A stretch of DNA of 64,000 bases from Dipteris shenzhenensis (lineage: Eukaryota > Polypodiophyta > Polypodiopsida > Gleicheniales): assembly GCA_047967505.1 (NCBI GenBank), contig CM106538.1, one strand, 5' to 3'. A program made the position numbers and the translations under genes. Shown here one piece after another: positions 11,040-21,428 of the stretch. The notes under the pieces are model-generated. The model searched no databases. It was given only the letters and a program-made list of their open reading frames with translations, and had not been told where the DNA came from. Each line of letters starts with the position of its first letter. The first letter of the stretch is position 1.

Positions 11040-12166
11040 GGAAAAGGAAGGGAAGGAGGAGTGGGGTGGGGGAAAATGTGGACTGAGTGGAGTGCACTTG
11101 TGTGGTGCAACGTGATAGTGAGGTCATCATGCAAGAACATGAACACTTGTAAAAATGCAAGAACAGATTCTAATCACCTAGTGCTGACCGTGTGTTCGGC
11201 AGGGACTAGTGGGCTACGAGTGCGTCGGGTGAGATGCCTACTGTACTGACTCACCTAGACCTAGACATGATGATTATGATGAATGTGGTGGAGGCGGGCA
11301 GGTGGAGGCGGGCACTGTACTACTACATAGCGAGTAAGGAGCCATGTAGAGTATGTGTCTAGCTTATTCTTTACCTTGGATGGCAGGAACACTTTCGTGT
11401 TGGACTCCGTTGTTGTTGCGGGGTTCGACTTCCTTGGAGATGCGAGCTTTCGTGGGTCTACCTGTGGGGCTGTGAGTAGGGTGGCACCATTACCTTCGAG
11501 TGTCCGTCCCTAGGGGGAGGTTCTTGTGTAACTTTTCATGGGGTGGAATTCAATTCTTGCAGAGTTTCTCAGCTGGTGGTGCCGATACTTGTGTTAAGTT
11601 GGACCGCCGCCCGGGACACCAGTGCTGCGTATTCGGTACCTAGAGGATGGCTTGTTGTGCCGATCCATTGGCAGGTTCTTGTGGTGCTATATTCCGGGGA
11701 GACACAGGTTCTTGTAGTGCTATCTTCGACGCCGTCGGGGTTTGCCCTATCTTTTTCTGGATCCAGGCGACTTTATTGCCTTGGCTGCCCGAGCGGGCGG
11801 TGTTTATCGAACTGTTGGCAATGCGTGGTAGTGGATGAGGCATGACCTCGAAGTGCAACTTTCTTTGGGTAGTGAATGTGTGTGGAATAAGCAATCTTGA
11901 GGTGATCGGAGCTGCTATTGCTATGTTACCGTTCTTTGAACGTTGGTTCCGATCGAAGTGACAGGTGCAGAGCATAGCATCTTGTACTTACAGCTCCTAG
12001 ATTTCTTGAGCGGAGGATGGTAGAATTGATCGAGCATGCAATGGCATTGGCTTACCACTGTGTGGCGAACTTTCTTCTCCTTTTGAGCTGGGCCCTTAAG
12101 CAGTGTGCTAGTGGAAGCTGGGGCTTCTAGTTGGCTTTGCTATGTCGCTTCATTATCGTGAATCGA
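11040..12166 (-). other. Unassigned sequence downstream of the gypsy pol
   Basis: A minus-strand frame at 11975-11640 encodes 111 residues rich in Ser, Ala and Pro with no motif I recognise. The plus-strand ORFs here are shadows. By position it is the 3' non-coding or accessory part of the gypsy element whose pol lies at 12.6-18 kb. Confidence 0.4.
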
Positions 12167-12620
12167 CTAGGTCACGGCCGAAGAGGGGGGGCTTGGTCTG
12201 CACAGCAGGACTACCACCATTTGACCACCATTGATAAGCGAAGCAGTTTGGGTGTGCCAGTCGATTTGGCAGTTAATGGCATAGCACCAGGTTTTTCCTA
12301 GAATAATTTGCTCTTCGGTGGCTTCTGTAGGGAGAACATAAAAGCGTATATCCACAGCTTGGTGAACAACCATTAGACTTAGATTTACATAACCCAAGGT
12401 TTGTAGAAGTTGGCCATTTATAGCTCTTATTGAGGCAATAGTGAGGGTTAGGGGTACCTGTAGGTTTTCCCATACCTCTCGGGAGATGTTATGGCTCGCT
12501 CCTGGGTCCACGAGTGCTTTGATGCGCATGCGTGGTACCTGTAACTAAAAAAGCAACATGGATGGCTCTATTGTTAGCTCATCCATTAGTTGCATCTGTT
12601 CAATCATTGCCTTAAGCAAG
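12167..12620 (-). pseudogene. Retropepsin-like aspartic protease ORF downstream of integrase
   Basis: The minus-strand frame reads MTLLKAMIEQMQLMDELTIE, a single stop, then the 120-codon ORF with MRIKALVDPGASHNI, EVWENLQVPL, and EEQIILGKTWCYAINCQIDW. ALVDPGASHN is the active-site loop of a clan AA aspartic protease, with DPGA where D-S/T-G-A is usual, and ILGKTWCYAINCQIDW matches the hydrophobic LG..WL......ID block near the end of the domain. The unusual point is order: gypsy protease normally lies between gag and RT, whereas here it follows the integrase C-terminus on the same strand with overlapping frames. The Pro in the active loop and the upstream stop suggest loss of function. Confidence 0.6.
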
Positions 12621-12624
12621 GTCA

Positions 12625-13731
12625 TTTGTCTACATTGTCGGAGTCTTAGCATTATGGATTTTGGCTTGCTCGATGGCCTGGCGCTTTATCCTGGCCACCT
12701 CTGCCTTGAGTTCCTTTTCTCTATGCATGACTTGAAGGGTGGAGATAGTGAGTGGTCCATAGTATCTTTTCAATTTGCTTCCATTTAGGTAGCCATCCAT
12801 TTCTATTCCATCAAGGGTGGCTATTCGGCACGACCCTTAAGGAGTGATCTCAACTACATGGTAAGAACCCATACCTCGGTACTTAAGCTTACGTTTGGTG
12901 TTGCAGACACTGTAAAGGAGTGCCAGGTCTCCTTCTGCCAAGTTCTTGTTCTTGAGGTTTCGGTTGAACCACTTTTTACATCGGGCCTTTTCTACCTGGA
13001 GAGAGTAGGCTGCTCGCAACCTTGTCTCTTCTAACTTTTTGAGGTCAACTAGCCTTTCGACTAGCGCATTTTTTGTGAGTCTTTCTTTTACGACAAGATG
13101 GAAGCTAGGCAATACATACTCCATTGGCATTACTACCTCTACCCCAAAGGCTAACTTAAAGGGGTTACAATGTGTTGCCACTTTGTAGGAGGTCCTGTAG
13201 GCTCATAACGCTGCTATGAGCTTATGCGCCCAGTCAGTATGACTGGCTTATACCGTGCATGTGATAATCTTATAGCAAGTCTTGTTAGCTTTCGGCCAAG
13301 CCATTTGCTCTGGGGTAGTATGGCCTTGACTTCCTATGAATGGTCATAAACTCGCTCGTCAGGATTGCTATGGTTTCGTTGGAGGAAGTGAGTCCCTCGG
13401 TCACTGATGACTAACTCCAATGGAGAGCCAAACTGCGTGATGACTTGTTCATATAAGAACTTGGCGATGGATCTTGCATCAACCTTTACTGTGGCTCTTC
13501 CTTCTACCCACTTCAAGTGAAGTATTCAGTGGTGAGGATGATGTATCGTGCCCCGATCCCCTTAGCAGCTGGGCTTATGGGACCGATGAAATCGATGCCC
13601 CATTTCTCGAAGGGTTGATCAGCCAGGATTTTGATCAGGGGCATCATGTCAGCCCTGTGTGGGATTTGGATACAATGGTAGGGGTCACATCATTTGACAA
13701 ATTCGACCGTGTCTCTGAAGAGTGTTGGCCA
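12625..13731 (-). pseudogene. Ty3/gypsy integrase core and C-terminus
   Basis: The core is visible at 13516-13334 as KWVEGRATVKVDARSIAKFL and VITQFGSPLELVISDRGTHF, the second catalytic Asp (SDRGTHF). After a gap with stops come HCNPFKLAFGVEVVMPMEY and KKLEETRLRAAYSLQVEKAR (13181-12837), then, after one stop, RIATLDGIEMDGYLNGSKLK RYYGPLT, the usual C-terminal tail. Several stops and frame changes show decay. It continues the RNase H/zinc-binding segment at 13732-14397 and is followed by the displaced protease ORF. Confidence 0.8.
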
Positions 13732-14790
13732 CTAGAGACCAGCTTGCAGCACTTTACTTACCGTAACATCAGCATAAAAATGACCTCCTGCAATTCTTGA
13801 GTGGGCTCCTTCAAGCACCTCGATGTATTCGTGTTTGCACATGCATCTTTGCAGTATGCCATCCTTACCCATGTGGTAGAGTTGGCCTGCTATCAGCTGA
13901 TATGGCACTGCATCCTTAATGAGTTTACGGGCTCTATCCTTCTTGAGGTCCTGGCCTAGGGGTAGTCTGTTGGCCAAGTAGTGGCCGATTTCAACGGCCC
14001 ATTCTAGAATGACATCGAGGAAGAAGAGGGAAGCATCAGGGAGATCATCTTCTACTCCTGTTGGAGCTTTGCCATTTGGGATCCTCAATAGGTAGTTGGC
14101 TACATGGGTTTTGCCCTTATGCACAGCAATTGTGAAGTCAAATTCTAGCAGGATCAGCATCCACCTAGTGATGTGTCCCATCATGCAGGGTTTGTTGACC
14201 AAGTACAAGAATGCTTGATGGTCCATGAAGAAGAAAAACTTGTTAGCTAACAAGTAGTGCCTAAACTTTTTGACTGCATAGACCATGGCGAGACCCTCTC
14301 TCTCGGTGGTGGTGTAGTTAACTTTGGTCTCATTTAGTTGATGGCTCGCAAAGTATACTGGGTAATCCAAATTATGCTCCCCGGGTTGGGCTAACACACA
14401 TCCAATGGCAAAGTTAGAGGCCTCAATGTGGACGTGGAATATTAAATTTCAGTCGGGAGACCTCAATATTGGTGTGGTGGCTAGAGCTAGCTTGAGGGTT
14501 TCAAAGGATGTTTGGCATCATGACCATGATCATTAATATCAACAATTCCATTCTTCGGTCCACTCAAAGGTCACTAGCAGTTTGTATAATGGGCGGGCTA
14601 TGTTGGCATAGAACAAGATGAATCTCTGGTAATAGCCCGTATGGCATAGAACAAGATGAATCTCCAGTAATAGCCCATATGGCTAGAAAATCGTTGAACT
14701 CCCTTAGAGTTGGTGGGGGGCGGTAACTCCAAAATGATTTTGATTTTGTTGTGATCCATAGAGATTCCATTTCAGGACACTATGTGACCT
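13732..14790 (-). pseudogene. Ty3/gypsy RT connection, RNase H and integrase zinc-binding domain
   Basis: The 221-codon frame (14397-13732) contains YPVYFASHQLNETKVNYTTT EREGLAMVYAVKKFRHYLL, the RNase H segment with the catalytic Glu (TEREGLA) and FFFMDHQAFLYL with the DH Asp, then ...HSRIAGGHFYADVTVSKVLQ, the H..H half of the integrase HHCC finger. Upstream, 14770-14564 carries the RT connection (PPPTLREFNDFLA) and a 45-bp imperfect duplication (about 14611-14700). The frame joins the RT at 17030 onwards once the inserted TR-GAG element is discounted. Confidence 0.85.
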
Positions 14791-14796
14791 AGGATG

Positions 14797-15093
14797 TGTT
14801 GGTAAACTGAAAGGAAAGGAAAGAGTGGACACAAACTCAGAATACTTGCATTACTTGCTTGTAGAATGAAGAAGAGTGAGGTCCTTAAGTAGGCACCTCA
14901 TACATGCTCACTGACATCACTGATGACTTCAGAGCTCCACAATCATCTCCTCAATCTGCTCCTAGATTCTCTCAATCATCCTATGTGGCTCTCCACCACC
15001 TAACTGTGCTTATGGGCACCTAACTGTGCCTCTAGCACTCACACATAGAAACCAAGGTGTGCCTGAGGCATACACCTTGAGATATCCCCATCA
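14797..15093 (-). repeat. 3' LTR of the TR-GAG element
   Basis: 297 bp; differs from the partner at 16734-17029 by one G/A change and one extra C near its end. Confidence 0.95.
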
Positions 15094-15106
15094 AACCCCC
15101 CCTCAA
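15094..15106 (-). other. Polypurine tract
   Basis: On the minus strand this reads TTGAGGGGGGGTT directly before the 3' LTR, the expected place for plus-strand priming. Confidence 0.8.
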
Positions 15107-15483
15107 GGGAATGCCTCAGGCTATGTCAAGGATACATCTAGTCTCATAGTTTCTCATGCCATCTCATGGTGGTCAAGGATAAATCTATGGCTAGGTTCTC
15201 ATGCTAGCAAGGGTTCCCATGGGTGTAAGGTAAACAAAAAGGGATACAAAAAGACCTTCCAATGGTTATCTCCCCTGCATGTACATGCACAAAATGTCTG
15301 CAGGAGGTACCATGGAGCAAAACATACACATGGCCTACATCATAAGGTGACCAGAGGTGTTTACAAAACACACAAAACACAATAGTTTATTTCATTCATT
15401 TTGGAGGACTATCCAGGCTGAGTACCTTGACATAAAAAGAGAGATCTGGAGCATACATAGAGATGTTTTAAAATGCATAATCT

Positions 15484-15876
15484 TCAAAGGGATGCCTCAT
15501 CTTGTGGAGGCAAAATATCCATGTCAAGGCAAGGTCTTACCACATGGGCAGTGTCTAGTGCCTTATAAGATGGTACTATGATAGAACAAGTGGATCTGGA
15601 AATCATATCCTTCAAGAGAACAATTATCTTGTCATCTCCATAGTTGTGTAGAGAAGCATATCTTAGGTATTTGACCTTCATCTTTTTCTTGTACTTGGAG
15701 TCAAATAAAAGTGCCATGAGAGGGTAGATCTTTGGCTTTGTAGTTGCTTCCTTTTTGGCAACCATTGTTTTGGCAATCTTCAACAAGGAAGTCAGGTTGA
15801 CATTTTCATCCTTTGTAGCATAACAAGACATTGCTTTATGTTTTGGCTTTTCACATATTTTGCATAAGCAAGCCAT
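15484..15876 (-). CDS. Gag-like zinc-knuckle ORF of the TR-GAG element
   Basis: A 130-codon open frame with C5-x2-C8-x4-H13-x4-C18 at its start (CKICEKPKHKAMSC), an exact CCHC knuckle spacing as in retroelement nucleocapsids. The rest is Lys-rich (KKKMKVKYLRY) followed by a more hydrophobic tail. An in-frame stop lies a few codons upstream of the Met, so the start is set by that stop; a longer gag broken upstream is possible. Such elements are thought to be mobilised by the polymerase of autonomous relatives. No partner with the same LTR is in the window. Confidence 0.6.
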   Translation of the reverse strand: MACLCKICEKPKHKAMSCYATKDENVNLTSLLKIAKTMVAKKEATTKPKIYPLMALLFDSKYKKKMKVKYLRYASLHNYGDDKIIVLLKDMISRSTCSIIVPSYKALDTAHVVRPCLDMDILPPQDEASL

Positions 15877-16720
15877 GAGAGGGTCTAACCCAGGTATTGG
15901 ACAGTGTCTTCTCTCTTATAGGGCTTAGAATAACAACTGAAATGCTTCCAAATATAAGCATTTAATGTAGCAAAGTCTTGTGACCAAATTTTAAACAATG
16001 ATGCTTCTTCTTACATGCTTCATAGAGGTGGCTAAAATGAATACTTTCCAATCAAAACCAGGTCTAGCAATTCAAAACAAAACTGAAGCCACACTTGTAC
16101 TGAAGTTATTGAAAGTTTCAAAAAACCAGAAATGCTAGAGTAGCATTTTATGTAGCATCATCTTCAAAAACTTGTCCAAAACTATCAAAACTAAAAGGCT
16201 GAACTTGGAGGGCTTGTAGCTCACTCTTCAAAGCAAGGAAAAGAGGGCTTTCTGAATCAAAAGAAAGCTCATATACCAGAGAGGGTCTAGCACAGAGGTT
16301 GGACGAAATGGTGCGCACTTTTGCCCGGGGGAGTTGCTATAGGCTGAACCTGAGTTTTGACGATTTCTCCCTCGTTACTGAACCAAATGAGCTGAAAAGT
16401 GGCTCAAAATCTTTGTCTTGAGGTCGCCCATCTACTCCTAAGAGGGCTCAGGCAATGGCGAAGCAGGCAAGGAGTATTGAGCAATAGAAGAAATGGCAAA
16501 AAATGCACTGTTTGGGGAATGGCAGCCACCACAGACGTTTTTTCTTCAATTGCTTACAGGTGGAAGTTTGCCCATACTAGAGGAGTTTCCAGCTCAGAGG
16601 GTTTGGGCAATGGTCGTTTGTAGGTGGAGAACCAAGCTCTCAAAGATTTTGGGAAGAAAGAGGAAAATGGAGAAGAAGAAGATGATGATGTGGCAGAAAT
16701 GGGCTCAAGGGGGATCAAAG

Positions 16721-16733
16721 GGCTCTGATACCA
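16721..16733 (-). other. Primer-binding site (initiator Met tRNA)
   Basis: TGGTATCAGAGCC on the minus strand abuts the 5' LTR end at 16734; TGGTATCAGAGC is the standard plant PBS complementary to the 3' end of initiator Met tRNA. Confidence 0.9.
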
Positions 16734-17029
16734 TGTTGGTAAACTGAAAGGAAAGGAAAGAGTGGACACAAACTCAGAATACTTGCATTACTTGCTTGTA
16801 GAATGAAGAAGAGTGAGGTCCTTAAGTAGGCACCTCATACATGCTCACTGACATCACTGATGACTTCAGAGCTCCACAATCATCTCCTCAATCTGCTCCT
16901 AGATTCTCTCAATCATCCTATGTGGCTCTCCACCACCTAACTGTGCTTATGGGCACCTAACTATGCCTCTAGCACTCACACATAGAAACCAAGGTGTGCC
17001 TGAGGCATACACCTTGAGATATCCCATCA
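16734..17029 (-). repeat. 5' LTR of the TR-GAG element
   Basis: 296 bp; near identity with the 3' LTR indicates a recent insertion. Confidence 0.95.
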
Positions 17030-17963
17030 GGATGACACCATGTTTGACCCAAAACTAGCACTTAAAGGGCTTGAGGGATATGCGGTATAAGCGGCACTTC
17101 TCAAGGCCGCCGAGCCTGAGATACTTCAGGTGGTCATCCCATTTCGAGTCCATGAAGATATCATCCAAGAAGACTTCCACAAAGTCCCTCAGGTATTCCT
17201 TGAATTTCGTGATCATCATACGTTGGAAGGTATCCGGGGCATTGGCTAATCCGAATATCGTCACCCTGGCTGCATATACACCCCATTTGGTTGTGAAGGC
17301 AGTCTTGTGTTGATCTTGGGGGGCAATTGAGACTTGGTTGTAACCTGAAAATCCATCTAGGAAGCTATACGCTTCCTTTCCGGCTACCCTTTCTAGAACA
17401 TGTTTCATGAATGGCAGGGGGTAGTGGTCATGTCTCGTGGCCGCATTAACCTTCTTCAAATCCATGCATACTCTGATTTTTCCATTTTTCTTTAGGACTA
17501 TCTTAATGGGTGATACCCAATCTGTATGCTCGATCTCATAGATGAATCTTGCATCTATGAGTTTCTGGATTTCTTCCCTCACTATGAGTGCATATATAGG
17601 ATTCATAGGGTAGGGGCATTGCCGTACTAGCCTGACATCATCCATCATGGGGATTGTATGCTACACTACTACGGCAGGTACTCCTTTCATGTCCGTGTAT
17701 TTCCAGGCCATCCAGTCCTTATATTCTCGTAGGAGAGCTATTAACGCATTCTCCTCACTGGGAGTGAGGTCATCGGCGGCGACAAATACGGGTTGTGGGT
17801 CTTGCCCTTCTAGGGCTAGGTTTACTTCCTTGCGGTCCATCATATCCTTGAGAACAACCGTCCTCTTGAGTTCTTTTGGCATGTTGGTATAAGATCTTAT
17901 GATCCTGAATAGTATAGGCCTTGTAGTGGGCTGGTACCTACCGTAGGTCTTCTTTATCCTCAA
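17030..17963 (-). pseudogene. Ty3/gypsy reverse transcriptase
   Basis: Two frames. 17963-17661 has EENALIALLREYKDWMAWKY, the linker before RT. 17648-17055 (198 codons) has the RT fingers and palm: EEIQKLIDARFIYEIEHTDW VSPI, GKIRVCMDLKKVNAATRHDH YPLPF, AYSFLDGFSGYNQVSIAPQD, FGLANAPDTFQRMM and VEVFLDDIFMDS. The FLDD box and the D of SFLDGFSGYNQ are intact. The pattern is a standard plant gypsy RT. A frame change near 17650 and the insertion at 17029 break it. Confidence 0.9.
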
Positions 17964-18530
17964 TCTCCTTCTCTTTTTCTACCAGAGCCGTGGACTTTTT
18001 GGCCTCAGCCTTGCCTTTGGATACAGGGGATTTGGGAGCTGAAGGGGGCTCTTCCATTGTACTTATAGAGCCGACAGGGGTGGTTACCCTACTTACCCTA
18101 TTTCCCCAGTTAGAGGAGAACTCGTGGTGAGCAATCTTGGCGCCTACGTAGGACAGCCAGTGAAGATATGATTTTACCCTTACGGTTCCCTTGCTTACCT
18201 CTCGGGGTTTGAGCATGTTAAACATCCTTAGGGGGACCACTGGGGTAAGACCCTCGAGCTTTGGGGTGGTGATTTGAAACCCTACTCTTTCTAGGACATC
18301 TATGTTGGCTAAGATGTGCATCCAGTTCTGTGAGAATTTTGGCTCGGGGAGAGGTCCATACCAGAAGTTATCAGACTCCTCATCCTCTTCCTTGTCACAG
18401 GGTTGGAATAGTTCTACGGAGGTGGTTCAGGCGGTGGTGTCGGACTCTATGGCAAAGAGGTGTCTTGAAAATGGGTGGGCCTTACAGGATCTTACTAACA
18501 TGCCGGTCAGCGGCTTAGTATAGTGACAGG
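17938..18530 (-). pseudogene. N-terminal part of the gypsy ORF upstream of RT
   Basis: The minus strand begins with HLFAIESDTT at about 18450, a relative of LFAMESE at 10540, and continues through a stop to the 127-codon frame 18321-17938 with MHILANIDVLERVGFQITTP, REVSKGTVRVKSYLHWLSYV and a charged tail KGKAEAKKSTALVEKEKE. I recognise no gag or protease motif. Only about 600 bp separate its start from the RT linker, so a canonical gag plus protease does not fit here. Confidence 0.45.
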
Positions 18531-18539
18531 CATGGGGAT

Positions 18540-19056
18540 CAAAATGACGGAGGATTGGTGGGATACACATATAGCGACGATGGTGGGGTAAGTGGAAAAC
18601 ACCGAACGGCGGGATTAAACAGTGACGGGCAGTGTGATGGAAGTATCGCGACGGCGGAGGGGAATGATTATGACCACGAACGGAGGGGTGGGTTCACCAC
18701 ACCAATGGTGGCATACTAGAATAGCAACGATTAGTGGCACGAAACCACTACAGCACCAGTCAACAGCTTATCAGATCGGTGCAAAAGTAACTCTGACATG
18801 CATTAACTCTGGGCGGCCGGGTCAATCGTAGTCAAAGGTTAGGTCGGCAGGGAAGCACTACGGCATCGAGTCAACAAAGGTTGACCAACGGGATCCGGCT
18901 AACGGGTTGATCGGCGGGGAATTTGGTCGGTGCGATACGCTACAGCACTGACTCGATGGGATAGCCATACACAGTTTTGCCGACTGAGATTTGATGATTT
19001 CTGAGAATTTTGCAGTTTTTGTTCATGATTTTTTGTGATGGGGGGGTGCTACATTA
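18540..19056 (-). promoter_or_regulatory. LTR-like upstream region of the gypsy element
   Basis: On the minus strand it opens with TGTAGCACCCCCCC at 19056 and contains spaced CGTCGC(T/G)AT motifs (about 18560-18740) comparable with the array at 10700-11030. A weak TATA (CTATACTAAG) precedes the ORF. LTR boundaries are not proven because no matching partner end was found. Confidence 0.4.
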
Positions 19057-19460
19057 CCTAATCTACCTACTCAATGAAGAAAAACTTGAAAACAAACAAT
19101 TTTTTGAAGCCAAAATGCAAAAACTCAGAAAAGGGGAATTCTAGAACATAAAACTACTTTAAAACTTGACAAGAATCCTTAGTTTTGTTGTTTTTTGAGG
19201 TTATTAGACCACACACACCCCTTAGCAATCAAGCCTACTAAGTTCCTATCAACTTGAAAAACTAAAAAGCATCGAAGACAAGCTTCCCAAGCTCACGAAT
19301 GGCATTCCTACAAGAAAAAACAGATTTCCGTCTTCTCTCTCTCCTTCCACCTCTCTTCTCTCCTACAACTCCACTAACAAGCTCCAAGGTAAGCTTGAAG
19401 ACTTGTGCAATGGGAATATATTAAAGGGAGACAAGTGCAAATGCAAAAGCATACCTTTTA

Positions 19461-19477
19461 CCCCGACAATGGTGCCA
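19461..19477 (-). other. Primer-binding-site-like sequence of another minus-strand LTR element
   Basis: The minus strand reads TGGCACCATTGTCGGGG, close to the plant gypsy PBS TGGCGCCGTTGCCGGGG. Immediately 5' of it on the same strand, ending at 19482, is CCCACTACA, as expected for an LTR end. Confidence 0.6.
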
Positions 19478-19481
19478 AAAA

Positions 19482-20415
19482 TGTAGTGGGTCTTAGCGGT
19501 GACTCACGTGTCGTGGGGTAGTTAAAGATATGCTGACGGAGTCTCCACTCTCAGCTACTCCTTGTGGGAGCAATGCATATCACAAGCCATCCGCAAGTGT
19601 CACTCAAGTGGCCTCTAGATTGTTGCAATGAAGGAGAAGGGAGTGAAGGGGGATATAGTGACAATACTCTTTGGAAACAAGGGAACACCCAAAACACTCT
19701 CTTGGAGGAGAAAAGGGAGCTTGTATTCAACTTGGTGCAAACAACAATGAAGACCAAAGTCAACCATTTGGTCTTTTATACATGTCACCTTTTGAAGGGA
19801 GGGCCAACCCTTTTTTTTTTGAAGCACTCTCCCTCACTTTACAACCATGGGTTCTTGGGCCCGTAGGGTGCCAAGGCATGTTGCTATTCTTATCGACTCT
19901 CCCTACTAGCAGAAATAGCGCTTGTGTTAACCATATTAAAGTGCTTGGGACAAACCTGGTATTAGGAGGTGGTCCTAACCGGTTCCCAAATAGCGCTTGT
20001 GTTAGCCTCGCCACTCCTAGGCTTAGGTGATTTGGGGGTCAAACTCCCTGAGCACCCTCACACCTTCACCTATTTGTGGTCATGCATGATGCATGAGACT
20101 CAAACCTGGAGTGGCGAAGCTTAGCTTCTGCGAGACACTCAATGGTAACCTTGTCTCCTGATGATATTTGGGGAACAAACTCCCTGAGTTTGAGTTGTAC
20201 TCCTTTCATGGCTATTTTCATTGGTGTCGCTATTTCCTGTGGATGTGGAGCTGAAAAGTGCAAGGCGCATGCACTCCTTGTGGCCCAGAAGTGTGCATCT
20301 CCTTGTTCCTGGTATGCATCTCCTTGTTTCGAGCGGTGGTAGCTGGAACATACAGCCTGTGCCTGGGATCCTTGAATCCTTGGACTTTGGAGCGGACTTT
20401 GGGTATTTGGGGATC
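19482..20415 (-). mobile_element. Probable 5' LTR remnant next to the PBS
   Basis: Starts TGTAGTGGG at 19482 on the plus strand. It contains repeated phrases (aatagcgcttgtgtta at about 19915 and 19989). The far end was not located and the internal region is cut off by the neighbouring gypsy element at about 19057, so limits are approximate. Confidence 0.35.
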
Positions 20416-20420
20416 AAAAT

Positions 20421-20455
20421 CCATTAGAGGAGAATTGGGGTCTCAAAAGGGCCTC
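20421..20455 (+). repeat. Left arm of a 35-bp inverted repeat
   Basis: ccattagaggagaattgggg...gggcctc is the reverse complement of 22972-23006 with two mismatches. The two arms enclose about 2.5 kb. Confidence 0.75.
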
Positions 20456-20639
20456 ATAAGGAATGGATTAAGAAATGGATTAGTCCTAATGAAAGGGCCA
20501 AGGTAGGTCCCAAAAAGTCCTAACCCTCCCTCACCTAAATGGGTTAAGCTCACAAGTGACCCCACCTCTTACACCTCTTACACAACTCTTACTCCTAGGT
20601 GGGAACCAAAAAATTCAAAATTCAAAAAATTGAATTTTG

Positions 20640-20930
20640 AATTACCTCCCTCCTTCTCTCTCCCCCCTCCCCCTCCTCCCTCCCCCTCCCTCACTCCCCC
20701 TCCTCACCCCCTCCTCCCCCTCCCTCCTCCTCTCCCTCCCTCCCTCCCTCCTCCCCCTCCCCTCTCCTCCCCTCCCCCTCCTCACTCCCTCCTCCCCCTT
20801 CCTCCTCCTCCCCCTCTCTCCCTCCCTCCTCCACGCTTGCTCCTTCTACCCTCCCCCCTCCCTCCTGCTCCTCCCTCCTCCCTCCTTCCTCCTCCACGCC
20901 TACTCCTCCTCACCCTCCACACCTGCTGGT
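20640..20930. repeat. CT/CCCTCC-rich low-complexity tract
   Basis: About 290 bp almost entirely C and T. The overlapping plus-strand ORFs (poly Pro-Leu-Ser) and the opposite Gly-Glu ORF are composition artefacts. Confidence 0.9.
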
Positions 20931-21428
20931 CTGCCCCCCTTTTCCTCCTCTTCAACTACTGGTCCTCCCTCCCCCATCCCTCCTCCTCCTTGCCCTCCCT
21001 CTTCTTGCATGCTACTCTCTCAAGCCTGTATCTCCACACCTTGTCCTTCTCTACACTCCTTTAGTCATGGCACCATTCGAGGACGTCTCCAACAAGTACC
21101 AGGTTCACTTAGAGTTGGAGGATGAATATGCAAGCACACAGTCTAGGATTGAGGGGAGCTTCCAAAATCCACAGTCTTCGTTCTCAAGGAAAGAAGCATC
21201 TCGACCTTTGGGTAGAAGGCCCTTGTATCCTTTAGATCCTACCAACCAAAAGAGCCCTCCTTTCCATACAATGCATGAGCTAGTTCGGTTTGTTGGAAAT
21301 GGATATGCGGGGTTGCTTGGTTATTGCAATCACCCTTTTGGTCACCTGACCTGGTTCCCCAATTCATCCTAAGTAAATCTTCAAGAGCATTTTCATCTAC
21401 ACGCTTGCAGGACCACATAGTTTTTGTT

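Larger units (their letters stand above)
14797..17029 (-). mobile_element. Young TR-GAG-type nonautonomous LTR retrotransposon
   Basis: Two LTRs of 297 and 296 bp (14797-15093 and 16734-17029) differ by one substitution and one single-base indel. Both begin TGTTGGTAAACTG on the plus strand and end CA. The element is flanked by the 5-bp direct repeat GGATG (14792-14796 and 17030-17034). Read on the minus strand, the 5' LTR is the one at 17029-16734, followed immediately by TGGTATCAGAGCC, an initiator-Met tRNA primer-binding site, and the 3' LTR is preceded by a G-rich polypurine tract. The 1.64-kb interior has no RT, RNase H or integrase but one ORF with a zinc knuckle. It sits inside the RT-RNase H junction of the older gypsy pol, on the same strand. 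Confidence 0.95.

Noticed and set aside
17071-17892. Plus-strand ORFs over the gypsy RT
   Set aside because: Antisense shadows of a clear minus-strand RT.
20630-21125. ORFs of 144 and 162 codons rich in Pro, Ser and Leu
   Set aside because: They lie in a CT-only tract and reflect composition.
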